A stretch of DNA of 52,504 nucleotides from an uncultured Clostridia bacterium (lineage in GTDB: Bacteria; Bacillota; Clostridia; TANB77; CAG-508): NCBI GenBank assembly GCA_947588945.1, contig CANPZY010000008.1, positions 1-52,504 of the forward strand. The letters run 5' to 3'. The position numbers and the translations under genes are program-made. The notes beneath the pieces were generated by a model that ran no database searches, was not told where the DNA came from, and saw only the letters and a list, made by a program, of their open reading frames with translations. Each line of letters starts with the position of its first letter. Position 1 is the stretch's first letter. Shown here piece after piece: positions 1 through 8,745 of the stretch.

Positions 1-61
1 ATATTTAATTTTTTTAAACCGCTTTTTTAGGGGTTTTATTTGTTATGTGGAATTTCCTATA

Positions 62-721
62 TTATTTTTCAAACTTATCCTCTCCGTATTTTGTAGTGTC
101 TTGTGCAATTATTATGAATTCTCTTATACCTTTTTTTGTAAGACTCTCTACCTCTTCTAAAATATCTTCTTCTCTTCTGCTTGTATATCTTCCACGAATA
201 TATGGGATTGCACAAAATGTGCAAAAATTGTTGCATCCTTCTGCAACTCGTATGTAGGCATAATTTAATCCTGTCGTAACTACTCTATTTAAAAAATCCA
301 ATTCTTTTATTTTGTTTTCTTTTACTATAACTTTATTTTTAATTAGTGATTCTTTTTTTGTTTCAAATTTTTCTTCTATTACTTTTTCAATTTGTTCCCA
401 AAAATTTTTATACTCACTAAATTTTATAAATAAATCTACTTCTGGCATTTCTTTTATAAGCTCATCTTTGTATCTTTCAATTAAACATCCAGTGACAATT
501 AATAATTTGCACTTTTTCTTTTTATATTCTGCCATCTCAAAAATAGTATCTATGGCTTCTTTTTTCGCTGACTCAATAAAACCACAAGTATTTATTATAA
601 TAATTTCTGCATCTTCTGGATTATTTACAATTTCAAAATTATGCTCCTTAAAAAGCCCTATCATCATTTCAGTATCAACTAAATTTTTACTACAACCAAG
701 TGATATAAATCCTACTTTCAT
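62..721 (-). pseudogene. rimO: Truncated RimO, ribosomal protein uS12 methylthiotransferase (N-terminal half)
   Basis: RimO is a radical-SAM enzyme that adds a methylthio group to an aspartate of ribosomal protein uS12. The 219 residues cover the N-terminal UPF0004 domain, with cluster cysteines C10, C46 and C79, and the start of the radical-SAM barrel, with C163, C167 and C170 (CxxxCxxC). The frame then stops at TAA (62-64). Family members are about 430-450 residues, so the rest of the barrel and the C-terminal TRAM domain are missing. None of the three frames in the remaining 61 bases continues the protein. No Shine-Dalgarno lies just before the ATG: the nearest, AAGGAG, is about 55 bases upstream after the CapA-like gene and is followed by ATG-TGA. 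It is either a pseudogene cut by a deletion or insertion, or an assembly artefact near the window edge. Family identity is firm; function is doubtful. Confidence 0.85.
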
Positions 722-778
722 TATTGCATCTATGAACTGTCATATTAATTTATGAGCCGTCACATTCTCCTTCCATAA

Positions 779-1966
779 TTATTTGTTTCCTAATATTGAA
801 TTTAGCCTATCTACTCCTCTTACAAGTTTTTCATAAGTATTTTTATCTATTTCACTTACATCTGTTCCAAAATCTGCTATCTCTCTTTTCATATCCAAAA
901 TTTTAAAACGATTTTCTTTAAATTTGTTTCCTTTATCAAACATATATACAGGTGTATAATCTACCTTATAAAGTGAAGCATTTCCTTCTTTATCAACATA
1001 TATTTGAATATTTAAAATAAGCTCTAAATTAGCATTTTCAACTGAAAAATCAGATGTATAATCTCCAATAGAATATGCTATAAAACAATCTTTAAAATCT
1101 TTATTTTGTACTACTTGCATTTTCTGTACAGCTGATGGATGTGCTCCTATGATTATATCGGCTCCATTATTAATTAAAAATTGTGATTGTCTTTCTTGTT
1201 CATCACTTATTGTGTTTGTATTTACATTTCCCCAATGCATCATTACTATTGAAAAAGAAGCATTTTGTTCTGCATACTCTAAATCTTGTTTAACTAAATC
1301 TTCGGAATAAATATTTACTCCTTGTTTTTTATTATCATAAGTATAAGCTAAAATCGCAATTTTTGTTCCCTTTATTTCAATTATTTTCACACGATTTTCT
1401 GAAGTATCTTCTGATTTTCCTACCGTCTGAACCTCTATGCTTTCTAAATATTCCTTCGTTTGGTTTAATCCATCAATTCCATTGTCAAGTGCGTGATTAT
1501 GTGCTAAACTTACAACATCTATACCACTATTTTTAACTGCATCTGCAAAAGATTTTGTTTCTTCTGTAATGTTTGTTTCATAAGTTCCTATCGTAAAATC
1601 CGAATCTTTAAAATATTTTGAAATATCTGTAAAAATATTATTATAATCTTTTCCGTATTGCTTTAAACTATTTCCACATAAAATGTCTCCAACTGCTGAC
1701 AATCTTATTATTGAGTCAGTTTTATAGTTATCTAAACTATTTATGCTATTACTTGTAGCAGTGAATATGTCTTCTATTTGTGAGTTAATTCTTGCTTTCT
1801 CTTGTGCAATTTTTTCATTTTCCTTTATATTTAATAACCTCATTATACATAAACAAAGAATTATTATTGCTATTAATACACAACTTACCCTAATAAAGAC
1901 TTTATTACTAATAGTCTTTATTATAATATTATCTTTCCTTCTAGTTCTTGCTCTTCTTTTTGGCAT
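779..1966 (-). CDS. CapA family protein (PGA_cap metallophosphatase-like), membrane-anchored
   Basis: A short basic N-terminus is followed by one membrane segment (about residues 25-48 from the chosen start) and an extracellular domain of the CapA/PGA_cap type. Family motifs are visible: an AVGDILCG strand near the domain start, SLAHNHALDNG, MMHWG and the IIGAHPSAVQ block. These resemble calcineurin-like metal sites. CapA proteins work in poly-gamma-glutamate or capsule export, but many Firmicutes paralogues are uncharacterised and no capB/capC lies nearby, so a capsule role is not shown. I place the start at the ATG at 1966 (MPKRR) because GGAGG sits 5-6 bases before it. A start at 1978 is possible but lacks this spacing. 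The gene overlaps the end of rsgA by 46 bases, so the two are translated from one message. Confidence 0.8.
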   Translation of the reverse strand: MPKRRARTRRKDNIIIKTISNKVFIRVSCVLIAIIILCLCIMRLLNIKENEKIAQEKARINSQIEDIFTATSNSINSLDNYKTDSIIRLSAVGDILCGNSLKQYGKDYNNIFTDISKYFKDSDFTIGTYETNITEETKSFADAVKNSGIDVVSLAHNHALDNGIDGLNQTKEYLESIEVQTVGKSEDTSENRVKIIEIKGTKIAILAYTYDNKKQGVNIYSEDLVKQDLEYAEQNASFSIVMMHWGNVNTNTISDEQERQSQFLINNGADIIIGAHPSAVQKMQVVQNKDFKDCFIAYSIGDYTSDFSVENANLELILNIQIYVDKEGNASLYKVDYTPVYMFDKGNKFKENRFKILDMKREIADFGTDVSEIDKNTYEKLVRGVDRLNSILGNK

Positions 1967-2892
1967 TTTTTCCTCCATTTTTTATATTTTTTACTCTCTT
2001 CATAAATTTTACAATAATTTTCATACCTTGACTTTGAAATTTTATTTTTATTCAAAGCTCTCTTTACATTGCATTCTTCGATATATTCATTTATGTGACC
2101 ACATCCGACATAGCTACATTCTTTAATATATGGAACAAATTCTCTAAAATAATGTGATAATTCTTCTTTTTCAATTTCATTTACTTCAAATGTAGCAAAT
2201 CCCGGTGAATCGGCTATAAATGTATCATCTTCAAGCTCATATAATCTGACAAGAGTTGTTGTATTTTTTCCTTTTTTATTTTTTTGGCTTATTTCCCCTT
2301 CTTCTGTGATTTTTTTATTAAATAATGCATTTATTATCGTCGACTTGCCCACTCCTGAATTTCCTGCAAATATTGATATTTTTCCCTTTAAATTTTTTCT
2401 TAATAGCTCTATTCCCATCTCTTTTTTATTTTCTAAAATATCTTTTATTGCACAAGTTTTAATTACCGTATATCCTGCATTAGTATAAATATTTTCTATT
2501 TCTTCTATTTCCTCTTTTTTTACTAAATCACATTTATTTAAAACTATTAAACTTCTTATTCCTAATTTTTCTGCAAATACTAATTGTTTATCTAAAAGTA
2601 ATAAGTCAGGTTTAGGATGTTTCATAGATAGTACAAATACAATTTGTGTTATATTAGCTATTTTAGGTCTTTTTATGTAATTTTTTCTTGGTTCGACTTT
2701 TTCAATTACCTTTTCTTCTTTTGAAAATTCTACTACATCTCCTACAACTGGACTAATCCCTATTTTTTTTAAGTTTCCTCTTGCTAAGCAATTATAAATA
2801 TTATTTTCAACAATTAAATTATTAATATTATCATTTTCAATTTTTACCACTTTATAAAGATTGGCTGAATTTTCAATTATTAGTCCTTTCAT
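1921..2892 (-). CDS. rsgA: RsgA, small ribosomal subunit biogenesis GTPase
   Basis: RsgA (YjeQ/YloQ) is a circularly permuted GTPase that binds the 30S subunit late in assembly. Seen in the 323 residues: an N-terminal OB-fold region (about 1-70), NKCD (119-122, G4), GNSGVGKST (177-185, P-loop), DSPG (228-231, G3) and the C-terminal zinc site C259, C264, H266, C274. Length and motif order match the family. The start has GGAAGGA about 7 bases upstream. A good promoter lies at 2925-2953, so the gene is transcribed on its own as well as in its usual context. In many Firmicutes rsgA directly follows pknB; here three other genes and a terminator separate them. Confidence 0.97.
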   Translation of the reverse strand: MKGLIIENSANLYKVVKIENDNINNLIVENNIYNCLARGNLKKIGISPVVGDVVEFSKEEKVIEKVEPRKNYIKRPKIANITQIVFVLSMKHPKPDLLLLDKQLVFAEKLGIRSLIVLNKCDLVKKEEIEEIENIYTNAGYTVIKTCAIKDILENKKEMGIELLRKNLKGKISIFAGNSGVGKSTIINALFNKKITEEGEISQKNKKGKNTTTLVRLYELEDDTFIADSPGFATFEVNEIEKEELSHYFREFVPYIKECSYVGCGHINEYIEECNVKRALNKNKISKSRYENYCKIYEESKKYKKWRKKCQKEEQELEGKIIL

Positions 2893-2924
2893 TAATTATT
2901 CCTTCCGTTAATTCTTATATAAAA

Positions 2925-2953
2925 ATTTTATCAAATTTTCAAAATCTCGTCAA
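2925..2953 (-). promoter_or_regulatory. Predicted sigma-A promoter of rsgA
   Basis: On the minus strand TTGACG (2948-2953) and TAAAAT (2925-2930) are separated by exactly 17 bases. Transcription would start about 25 bases before the rsgA ATG. The site lies between rsgA and the terminator of the upstream operon. Confidence 0.65.
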
Positions 2954-3014
2954 CTTAAGAATTTATCCCTTTTATTCATCTTTATTTGCTTTTTTATTTA
3001 TAAGAATAAAAAAA

Positions 3015-3036
3015 CGAAGATTAAATTAAATCTTCG
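3015..3036 (-). terminator. Rho-independent terminator after the bile salt hydrolase gene
   Basis: A perfect 8-bp stem (CGAAGATT / AATCTTCG) with a 6-base loop. On the minus strand it is followed by a run of seven T. It lies 44 bases after the stop codon of the hydrolase gene and closes the rlmN-to-hydrolase operon. Confidence 0.8.
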
Positions 3037-3079
3037 CTTATTTCATTTTTAGAGTTCACTTCATTATAATTTTATAAAT

Positions 3080-4054
3080 CTAGTTTTGCATACATATTTG
3101 TTGCCCATTGATTAAATTGTAATTTATTAATTTACTTGTATTTAAATCTTCTTTGTTCATATCTATTCCAGTGATTTGACTATTCTCATAAGTTGTATAA
3201 TAATAAATTCCTTTATCCATATTACAACAAGAACTATAAATTGTTATTTCATATTTTCCCTCACCCATATAAACACAGCCTCTTTGTTGGTAAACAGAAC
3301 TTAGTATGTGAAAAAATTGACTTATACTTTCAGATTCAGTATCACCTGATTTTGAGTTCATTTTTGTAAATGTTGCCTTTACAAATCTAGATGCAGATGA
3401 CAAATCACCTGGTAATCCCATTGCACCCATTCCACGACTATATGTTTCTAAATTTAATTCTTTAGAAAAATTATTTGCAGGTTGCTCTGTTGATAAACTC
3501 ATATAGTTATTTAGATTAAATAATTGCATATCAAACGTTGGATTATTTGTAAGAACTCCTACTGGATTGTCATATACCTTTAATCCTTCTTTTACACTCT
3601 CAACAATTATAGATTTTTCTTTATCCGCTATGATCCAATGCAATGGTGATGCTGGCAATTCTTCACTAAAATTAATTTGTGCAATGTTAATATTGTCCAA
3701 TATTTTTTTTGCATCTTCAATATTATCACATTGTGATAAAACATAAGGTATAAATTCAAAAGGAGCTACGTTTTCTTTTCCTTCAATTATTTCTTTATAA
3801 TCTGCATTTTTAGGGAAATTTAGTCCCGCCATTCCTAAACCTTTTTCATTAATACCATCATAATAAAGTGGATAATCATTTGCAACATAAGCCATTCCAA
3901 TAATTGCATAATGATTATTTATATTTTCTACTTTTCTAAATTTGAATTCATAGTTTCTTGGCGTTATTGTAACTGTTTCTTTATATGAATATTCTAAATC
4001 TAAATTTCTTCCAAAATAATGATCTTTTGTACTATATGTTATTGCTGTACACAT
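3080..4054 (-). CDS. Bile salt hydrolase / penicillin V acylase family (linear amide C-N hydrolase)
   Basis: This Ntn-hydrolase family cleaves amide bonds, either the glycine/taurine conjugate of bile salts or penicillin V. The catalytic set can be read directly in the 324 residues: C2 exposed after Met removal, R16, D19, N79, N170 (or N171) and R223 in an LPGDLSSASRF block. Length fits the family (about 315-340). There is no signal peptide, so the enzyme is cytoplasmic like most Gram-positive bile salt hydrolases. AAGGAG lies 6 bases before the ATG. The gene is last in the rlmN-prpC-pknB-zinc ribbon-TPM run, 18 bases after the TPM gene, and is followed by a terminator. Bile salt versus penicillin specificity cannot be decided by eye, though the complete site and the likely gut habitat favour bile salts. 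Confidence 0.9.
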   Translation of the reverse strand: MCTAITYSTKDHYFGRNLDLEYSYKETVTITPRNYEFKFRKVENINNHYAIIGMAYVANDYPLYYDGINEKGLGMAGLNFPKNADYKEIIEGKENVAPFEFIPYVLSQCDNIEDAKKILDNINIAQINFSEELPASPLHWIIADKEKSIIVESVKEGLKVYDNPVGVLTNNPTFDMQLFNLNNYMSLSTEQPANNFSKELNLETYSRGMGAMGLPGDLSSASRFVKATFTKMNSKSGDTESESISQFFHILSSVYQQRGCVYMGEGKYEITIYSSCCNMDKGIYYYTTYENSQITGIDMNKEDLNTSKLINYNLINGQQICMQN

Positions 4055-4072
4055 TTTTTACTCCTTTAAATT

Positions 4073-4936
4073 TTAAAAACTTCTTCCGCCTCCTCCATGG
4101 CTTCTTCCACTGCTTCCACTATGAGTCGAACTTCTTCCACTAGAGCTTCTAGAACTTCCACTAGAAGACGTTTCTATTCTAGTTTTTGTTACAAATTCAT
4201 TTACAAAATTGTCTAATTGTTTATTTAACTTAATTCTAGATGAAATATATAAATTTGCATTCTGCTGATTTTTGGGTTTTGTATGGCTTGTTAAACCTAT
4301 TAATATATATACTCCGGTTGCAATTACAGCAATAATAAAAGACATCTTAATAGTACCTAATACATGATTACTTTTCTTATTATAGTCTGTATAACTACTT
4401 GAACTCTGATTACTGCTTCCTAAATTAGCATAATATTTAGAATATCTTATAAATTGTTCTACACATCCATTATAGTCTTTTATGCTTATTTTGTTATATG
4501 CATAATCTAAAATGTTATCAATTCTTGAATCGCTGTATATACTAATTGCATAACCTGTTGTTGACATCCACATTTGCCTATTTTGCATATCTATCAAAAA
4601 TAAAACCCCACTTTTATTTGCACCTATTCCAAAATTATTATAATCGTAAAAATCGTCTGCATAAGCCATTGAAGATGATTTATTATTTTCTTCTATTGTA
4701 ACAACAGCCATATCCATTTCATAAGTATTAATAAATTCTTGAATCTGGCTGTATAAACTTGTTTCTTCGCTTTCAGTAAGTAAATTAGCATAATCATATA
4801 TTTTTAAATTCACATCAACCACTGGTGTACTTTCCTTGGCTGTCTGGCTTGATATTGAATTTGTTGCAAAAACGCTTATTGTTCCTAATGATAGTAAACT
4901 TATAGTTATAATTAATATTATATATATTTTTTTCAT
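4073..4936 (-). CDS. TPM domain protein with signal peptide, membrane segment and Ser/Gly-rich tail
   Basis: A signal peptide (about residues 1-25) is followed by a TPM domain (about 45-170; YDYANLLTESEE, then the VLFLIDMQNRQMWMSTTGYA block). A membrane segment lies at about 195-215, and the tail is rich in serine, glycine and arginine and ends GGGGRSF. TPM domains occur in thylakoid acid phosphatase TLP18.3 and in many bacterial membrane proteins of unclear role. Glycine-rich tails ending like this one are common in bacterial TPM proteins. The gene sits 37 bases after the zinc-ribbon gene, and both are inserted in the conserved rlmN-prpC-pknB-rsgA neighbourhood. A link with PknB signalling is only a guess from position. 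Confidence 0.8.
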   Translation of the reverse strand: MKKIYIILIITISLLSLGTISVFATNSISSQTAKESTPVVDVNLKIYDYANLLTESEETSLYSQIQEFINTYEMDMAVVTIEENNKSSSMAYADDFYDYNNFGIGANKSGVLFLIDMQNRQMWMSTTGYAISIYSDSRIDNILDYAYNKISIKDYNGCVEQFIRYSKYYANLGSSNQSSSSYTDYNKKSNHVLGTIKMSFIIAVIATGVYILIGLTSHTKPKNQQNANLYISSRIKLNKQLDNFVNEFVTKTRIETSSSGSSRSSSGRSSTHSGSSGRSHGGGGRSF

Positions 4937-4973
4937 TTTAATATTTTCCTTTATCAGAATTTATTTATATTTT

Positions 4974-6014
4974 TTATATCAATCCAAATAAGAATAGTAT
5001 TATAAAACTTATTGAAAAAAATATAGAAAAAACTATTAAACTTCGTTTTAAAACTTTCATTTTATCTACTGGAACATATCCTGTTACCTTTTTTGTTTGT
5101 CCATTCATAGCAAATGTGTACATCTTATCTTTATAATTTAAATTTAACATCCAAACAGGTAAAAGTGCATATTCTACTTGTCCATTTTTTATATTGATAT
5201 TACTGTTATTTACTATAACTGAACTATATCCATTTATTGTTGATTTTAATTGATTTACCATAGTATTCTGCATTCTTTTTTCTGCTCTACTATATACTGC
5301 CTCTTTATTTAAATCAAATTTCTCTGCTAAAAATCCCGACAAATATGATTTGTGAAATGGTTTAAATTCCTTATAGTCAAATGGCTCTATTGAATCCATA
5401 ATTTCATCTTGAAATTTTGTTGAGCCATCTACTGGCAAGTCTGTTATTTCTAACTCTCCCCCTCTTATGCAATTATATACTCTCGTTTCTGTGTAACGAT
5501 AATTGCCTGAACTCCACGAACGAACTCTCTCAGCTCTTGCACTAATTTCTCCATTCATATAACTATCATAAAGCCAAAAAGGAATATACACACCAGAAAT
5601 TTTCTTTATATTTTCTTCTTTATAAAAATCTTTTGGTGCAAACCATCTCTTTTTGACATTATTTTTAAATTCTTGAATCGCATCTTCTTTTTTTGTTTTA
5701 AACGGAATTATTTTATCTGGTTGAAATACGCCTTGCAATCTATTTTTCATAATTGCGGTGCTTCCACAATATATACAAGCCGTAGAAACAGTATTCTCAT
5801 CTGTTACAACTACTGCTCCACAATTTGGGCAAGAATATTCACTTATATTAAAATTCTCTTGCCCTTTTTCTAGTGGATTCACTTCTGTATTTTTTTGAAA
5901 ATCTTCTAGTTTGAATGTTCCATTACAATATTCGCAATGCCAATCTTGCGTTTCAGGATTAAATTTAATATTTGCTCCACAACCAGGACATTTATTATCT
6001 AAAACTGTTCCCAT
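4974..6014 (-). CDS. TFIIB-type zinc-ribbon membrane protein
   Basis: The 346 residues begin with two zinc ribbons: CPGC/CEYC (within residues 9-34) and CPNC/CIYC (within about 62-82). A long uncharacterised middle domain (about 95-310) follows, then one C-terminal membrane helix (about 325-346), so the protein is probably tail-anchored with its ribbons in the cytoplasm. Proteins of this build are annotated as TFIIB-type zinc ribbon-containing, and their function is unknown. AGGAAG lies close before the ATG. The gene follows pknB by 23 bases and precedes the TPM gene, so it is co-transcribed with the kinase. It is not a transcription factor in any demonstrated sense. Confidence 0.75.
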   Translation of the reverse strand: MGTVLDNKCPGCGANIKFNPETQDWHCEYCNGTFKLEDFQKNTEVNPLEKGQENFNISEYSCPNCGAVVVTDENTVSTACIYCGSTAIMKNRLQGVFQPDKIIPFKTKKEDAIQEFKNNVKKRWFAPKDFYKEENIKKISGVYIPFWLYDSYMNGEISARAERVRSWSSGNYRYTETRVYNCIRGGELEITDLPVDGSTKFQDEIMDSIEPFDYKEFKPFHKSYLSGFLAEKFDLNKEAVYSRAEKRMQNTMVNQLKSTINGYSSVIVNNSNINIKNGQVEYALLPVWMLNLNYKDKMYTFAMNGQTKKVTGYVPVDKMKVLKRSLIVFSIFFSISFIILFLFGLI

Positions 6015-6037
6015 TTTTCTTCCTTTGTTTTATAAAA

Positions 6038-8005
6038 TTATCTATCATTTATATAATATGTTCCGCCATCTTCATAATCATCAATGTTAATTTCATCAGT
6101 AATTGCCTTTGTTGTTCCGTTTTGTGTTAATGTAACTTCTATTTTTTGTTTTCCAGAACCTGTAATAGTTCCACAATCTACATCCTCTCCAACTTTAACT
6201 GATTTTCCATTTATCTTTATTGCACCATTTACTTTAACAATTATTGAACTACCACTTGTATTATTATTTGTTGTTGCGTTTTTATCATCTGTTGTATTTT
6301 GTGTTTGTACAGAAGCAATAGTTGGAATTATAAATCTTAGTTTTACTGTTTTTTGCTTCTCTTCAATTTTATTAACTGTTATGTCTATTGTTGTACCTTC
6401 TGCAACTTCTTCATTTGCCTCTTTACTTTGAGAAATTACTTTTCCATTTTCTTTTTCTTCATCGCTTACATAAGTTATATTAGCTTTAAGGCTTGCATTT
6501 ACCAATGTTGCATTTGCTGTTCCTTCATCCATTCCTATAACATAAGGCACCTTGGTTTTCTTAGCTCCACTACTTACATATATTGTAACAGTGTCTCCAG
6601 ATTTTACAAGTTCTCCTTCGTTTGTTGCTTGGCCTATAACATACCCTTCCTCAACAGTTGTACTATCTTGCAATTCTTCATTAAGTGTTATTCCTATATT
6701 TAATGCCATATCTCTTGCTTCTGAAATTTTCTTACCTATAAAGCTTGGAAGTTCTGTTGTTTCTGGACCTTTACTTACAACAATCTTTATTGTTTCTCCT
6801 TTTTTAAGCTTTTCTCCTTCTTCTGGAGTTTGAGAGATTATCTTTCCTTCTTCAACTGTACTACTTGCTGCTTCTGTAATTTCAGCTTTCAAATCTAATG
6901 AAGTTATTTGTGTTTGTGCTTCTTCAAGTGTCATATTTTCAAAATTAGGAATACTTACTTTTTTATTAATACCACCATCTAAAGCTATCTTGGTAATAAA
7001 AAACACTATAAAAAACAAAACTATTAGTCCTAAAAAGAATGCCCATCCTTTTAGTTTTGGATTTCTTTGAAAAATATTTTGCTTTTTATTTGCATTATTT
7101 TGCTCTGATTTAACTGCATTCATAACTCTTGTATATTGCCCATCCTTATTTTCTATAATTACAAAATCTCCATCTGGATCTTTCAATGCTTTTGCTAAGT
7201 CTTTTAACATTTCTGTTGCTGTTCCATATCTTTCTGAAGGATCTTTTTTCATTGCTTTTACAACTATTTGATTAATTGCAAGTGGGATATCACTATTTAA
7301 TTCTATTGGCTCCTTTGCTTCTTCTTGCATGTGTTTTAAAGCGACTGATACCGGTGTATCTGCATCAAATGGCACTTTACCTGTTAACATTTCATACATT
7401 ACAACACCTAAAGAATATAAATCAGATTTAGCATCTGTTACTGTTCCCTTAGCTTGTTCAGGTGAAAAATAATGTACTGAACCTATTGTTGTTCCAAATG
7501 CTGTTATGGTTGAATTTGATACTGCTTTTGCTATTCCAAAATCAGTAACTTTTGCAATTCCATCCTCCGTAATTATTATATTATGTGGTTTTATATCTCT
7601 ATGAACTATTCCATTTTTATGAGCTTCTTCTAATGCAGATGCAATTTGCATTGCAATATTTACAGTCCATTTCCAAGATATTATTCCATCTTTTTTTATT
7701 ATTTCTTTTAATGTTTTTCCTTTTACAAGTTCCATTACAATGTAATATAAATTATTTTTTTCTTCATGTCCTACATCATAAATTGAAACAATATTTGGAT
7801 GTGATAATCCTGCTGCTGATTGTGCTTCTGTATTAAATCTTTTTATAAAATCTGAATCTGTTGTATATTCATCCTTTAATACTTTTACTGCTACATATCT
7901 ATTTAGTACATAATCTTTAGCCTTATAAACAGTAGCCATACCGCCATTACCAGCTTCTTCTAGGATTTCATAACGATTTCCTATTGTTTTCCCAATTAAA
8001 TTCAT
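6038..8005 (-). CDS. pknB: PASTA-domain Ser/Thr protein kinase (PknB/PrkC)
   Basis: A eukaryote-type kinase that senses muropeptides or lipid II outside the cell and phosphorylates cytoplasmic targets. The kinase domain spans about residues 10-270 with GNGGMA (19-24), catalytic lysine K41, HRDIKPHN (135-142; base D137) and DFG (155-157). A membrane helix follows at about 318-342, then three PASTA repeats (about 350-550). A threonine/asparagine-rich linker leads to a short extra C-terminal domain (about 580-655) of unknown role, as in other clostridial kinases. AGGAG lies 7-8 bases before the ATG. The gene follows its cognate phosphatase gene prpC by 11 bases. PrkC-type kinases influence germination, growth and wall synthesis. 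Confidence 0.95.
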   Translation of the reverse strand: MNLIGKTIGNRYEILEEAGNGGMATVYKAKDYVLNRYVAVKVLKDEYTTDSDFIKRFNTEAQSAAGLSHPNIVSIYDVGHEEKNNLYYIVMELVKGKTLKEIIKKDGIISWKWTVNIAMQIASALEEAHKNGIVHRDIKPHNIIITEDGIAKVTDFGIAKAVSNSTITAFGTTIGSVHYFSPEQAKGTVTDAKSDLYSLGVVMYEMLTGKVPFDADTPVSVALKHMQEEAKEPIELNSDIPLAINQIVVKAMKKDPSERYGTATEMLKDLAKALKDPDGDFVIIENKDGQYTRVMNAVKSEQNNANKKQNIFQRNPKLKGWAFFLGLIVLFFIVFFITKIALDGGINKKVSIPNFENMTLEEAQTQITSLDLKAEITEAASSTVEEGKIISQTPEEGEKLKKGETIKIVVSKGPETTELPSFIGKKISEARDMALNIGITLNEELQDSTTVEEGYVIGQATNEGELVKSGDTVTIYVSSGAKKTKVPYVIGMDEGTANATLVNASLKANITYVSDEEKENGKVISQSKEANEEVAEGTTIDITVNKIEEKQKTVKLRFIIPTIASVQTQNTTDDKNATTNNNTSGSSIIVKVNGAIKINGKSVKVGEDVDCGTITGSGKQKIEVTLTQNGTTKAITDEINIDDYEDGGTYYINDR

Positions 8006-8016
8006 AATAAATCTCC

Positions 8017-8745
8017 TTACCTTATGATTATTGCAGTTATATTGTCTTTTCCACCTAAGTCATTTGCTCTTTGTACTAATAATTTCGTTGCATCTGTTGG
8101 ATTTTCATTAACAATAGTTTTTATATCTATTTCTGATACCATATTTGTCAACCCATCAGAACACATTAAAATTGTGTCTCCTTTTATAAATCCATGCACA
8201 CTTGCGTCAGGCTCTATGAAGGTCGTACATCCTAGAGCTTTCATAAGCATATTTTTCTTTGGATGTTTTGCACTTTCTTCTTTTGTAATTTTTCCTTCAT
8301 CAACTAATTTTTGCACATAGCTATGATCTTTTGTAAGTCTTCTAATAGTTTCTTTTCGAAATCTATATATTCTACTATCTCCTATATGTGAGATAAAAGC
8401 TTTATTTTCATATATTAAACAAATGTCTAGAGTTGTACCCATATTACTAATTTCAGCATTTTGCTGAGCTTTTTCATATACTATCATATTGGCATATTGA
8501 GTACTACTTTTTACTAAATTAAGTAAAGCTTCTTTGTCATCTTTATTTTTTTCAAAGTTAGTCATAATATAATTTTTAGCAGATTGAACTGCAAGCTGAC
8601 TTGCTATCTCTCCACCATTATAGCCACCCATACCATCTGCTAAAATAAATAAGTGTATTTCATCGTCTGGATAACTTACATAAAAATAATCTTCATTAAT
8701 TTCCCTAGCTTTTCCCACATCTGAAGTTGCAAAAGCTTGTATCAT
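8017..8745 (-). CDS. prpC: PP2C-type Ser/Thr protein phosphatase (PrpC/Stp)
   Basis: The metal-dependent phosphatase that reverses PknB phosphorylation. The 242 residues show the PP2C pattern: INEDY near residue 18, ADGMGGYNGGE (about 37-47), the GDSR/Y strand (about 120), and CSDGLTNM and DNIT near the C-terminus, together supplying the aspartates that hold Mn/Mg. Length matches bacterial Stp enzymes. Its ATG shares one base with the stop of rlmN (TAATG), and AGGAGG lies just upstream, so translation is coupled. Confidence 0.95.
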   Translation of the reverse strand: MIQAFATSDVGKAREINEDYFYVSYPDDEIHLFILADGMGGYNGGEIASQLAVQSAKNYIMTNFEKNKDDKEALLNLVKSSTQYANMIVYEKAQQNAEISNMGTTLDICLIYENKAFISHIGDSRIYRFRKETIRRLTKDHSYVQKLVDEGKITKEESAKHPKKNMLMKALGCTTFIEPDASVHGFIKGDTILMCSDGLTNMVSEIDIKTIVNENPTDATKLLVQRANDLGGKDNITAIIIR

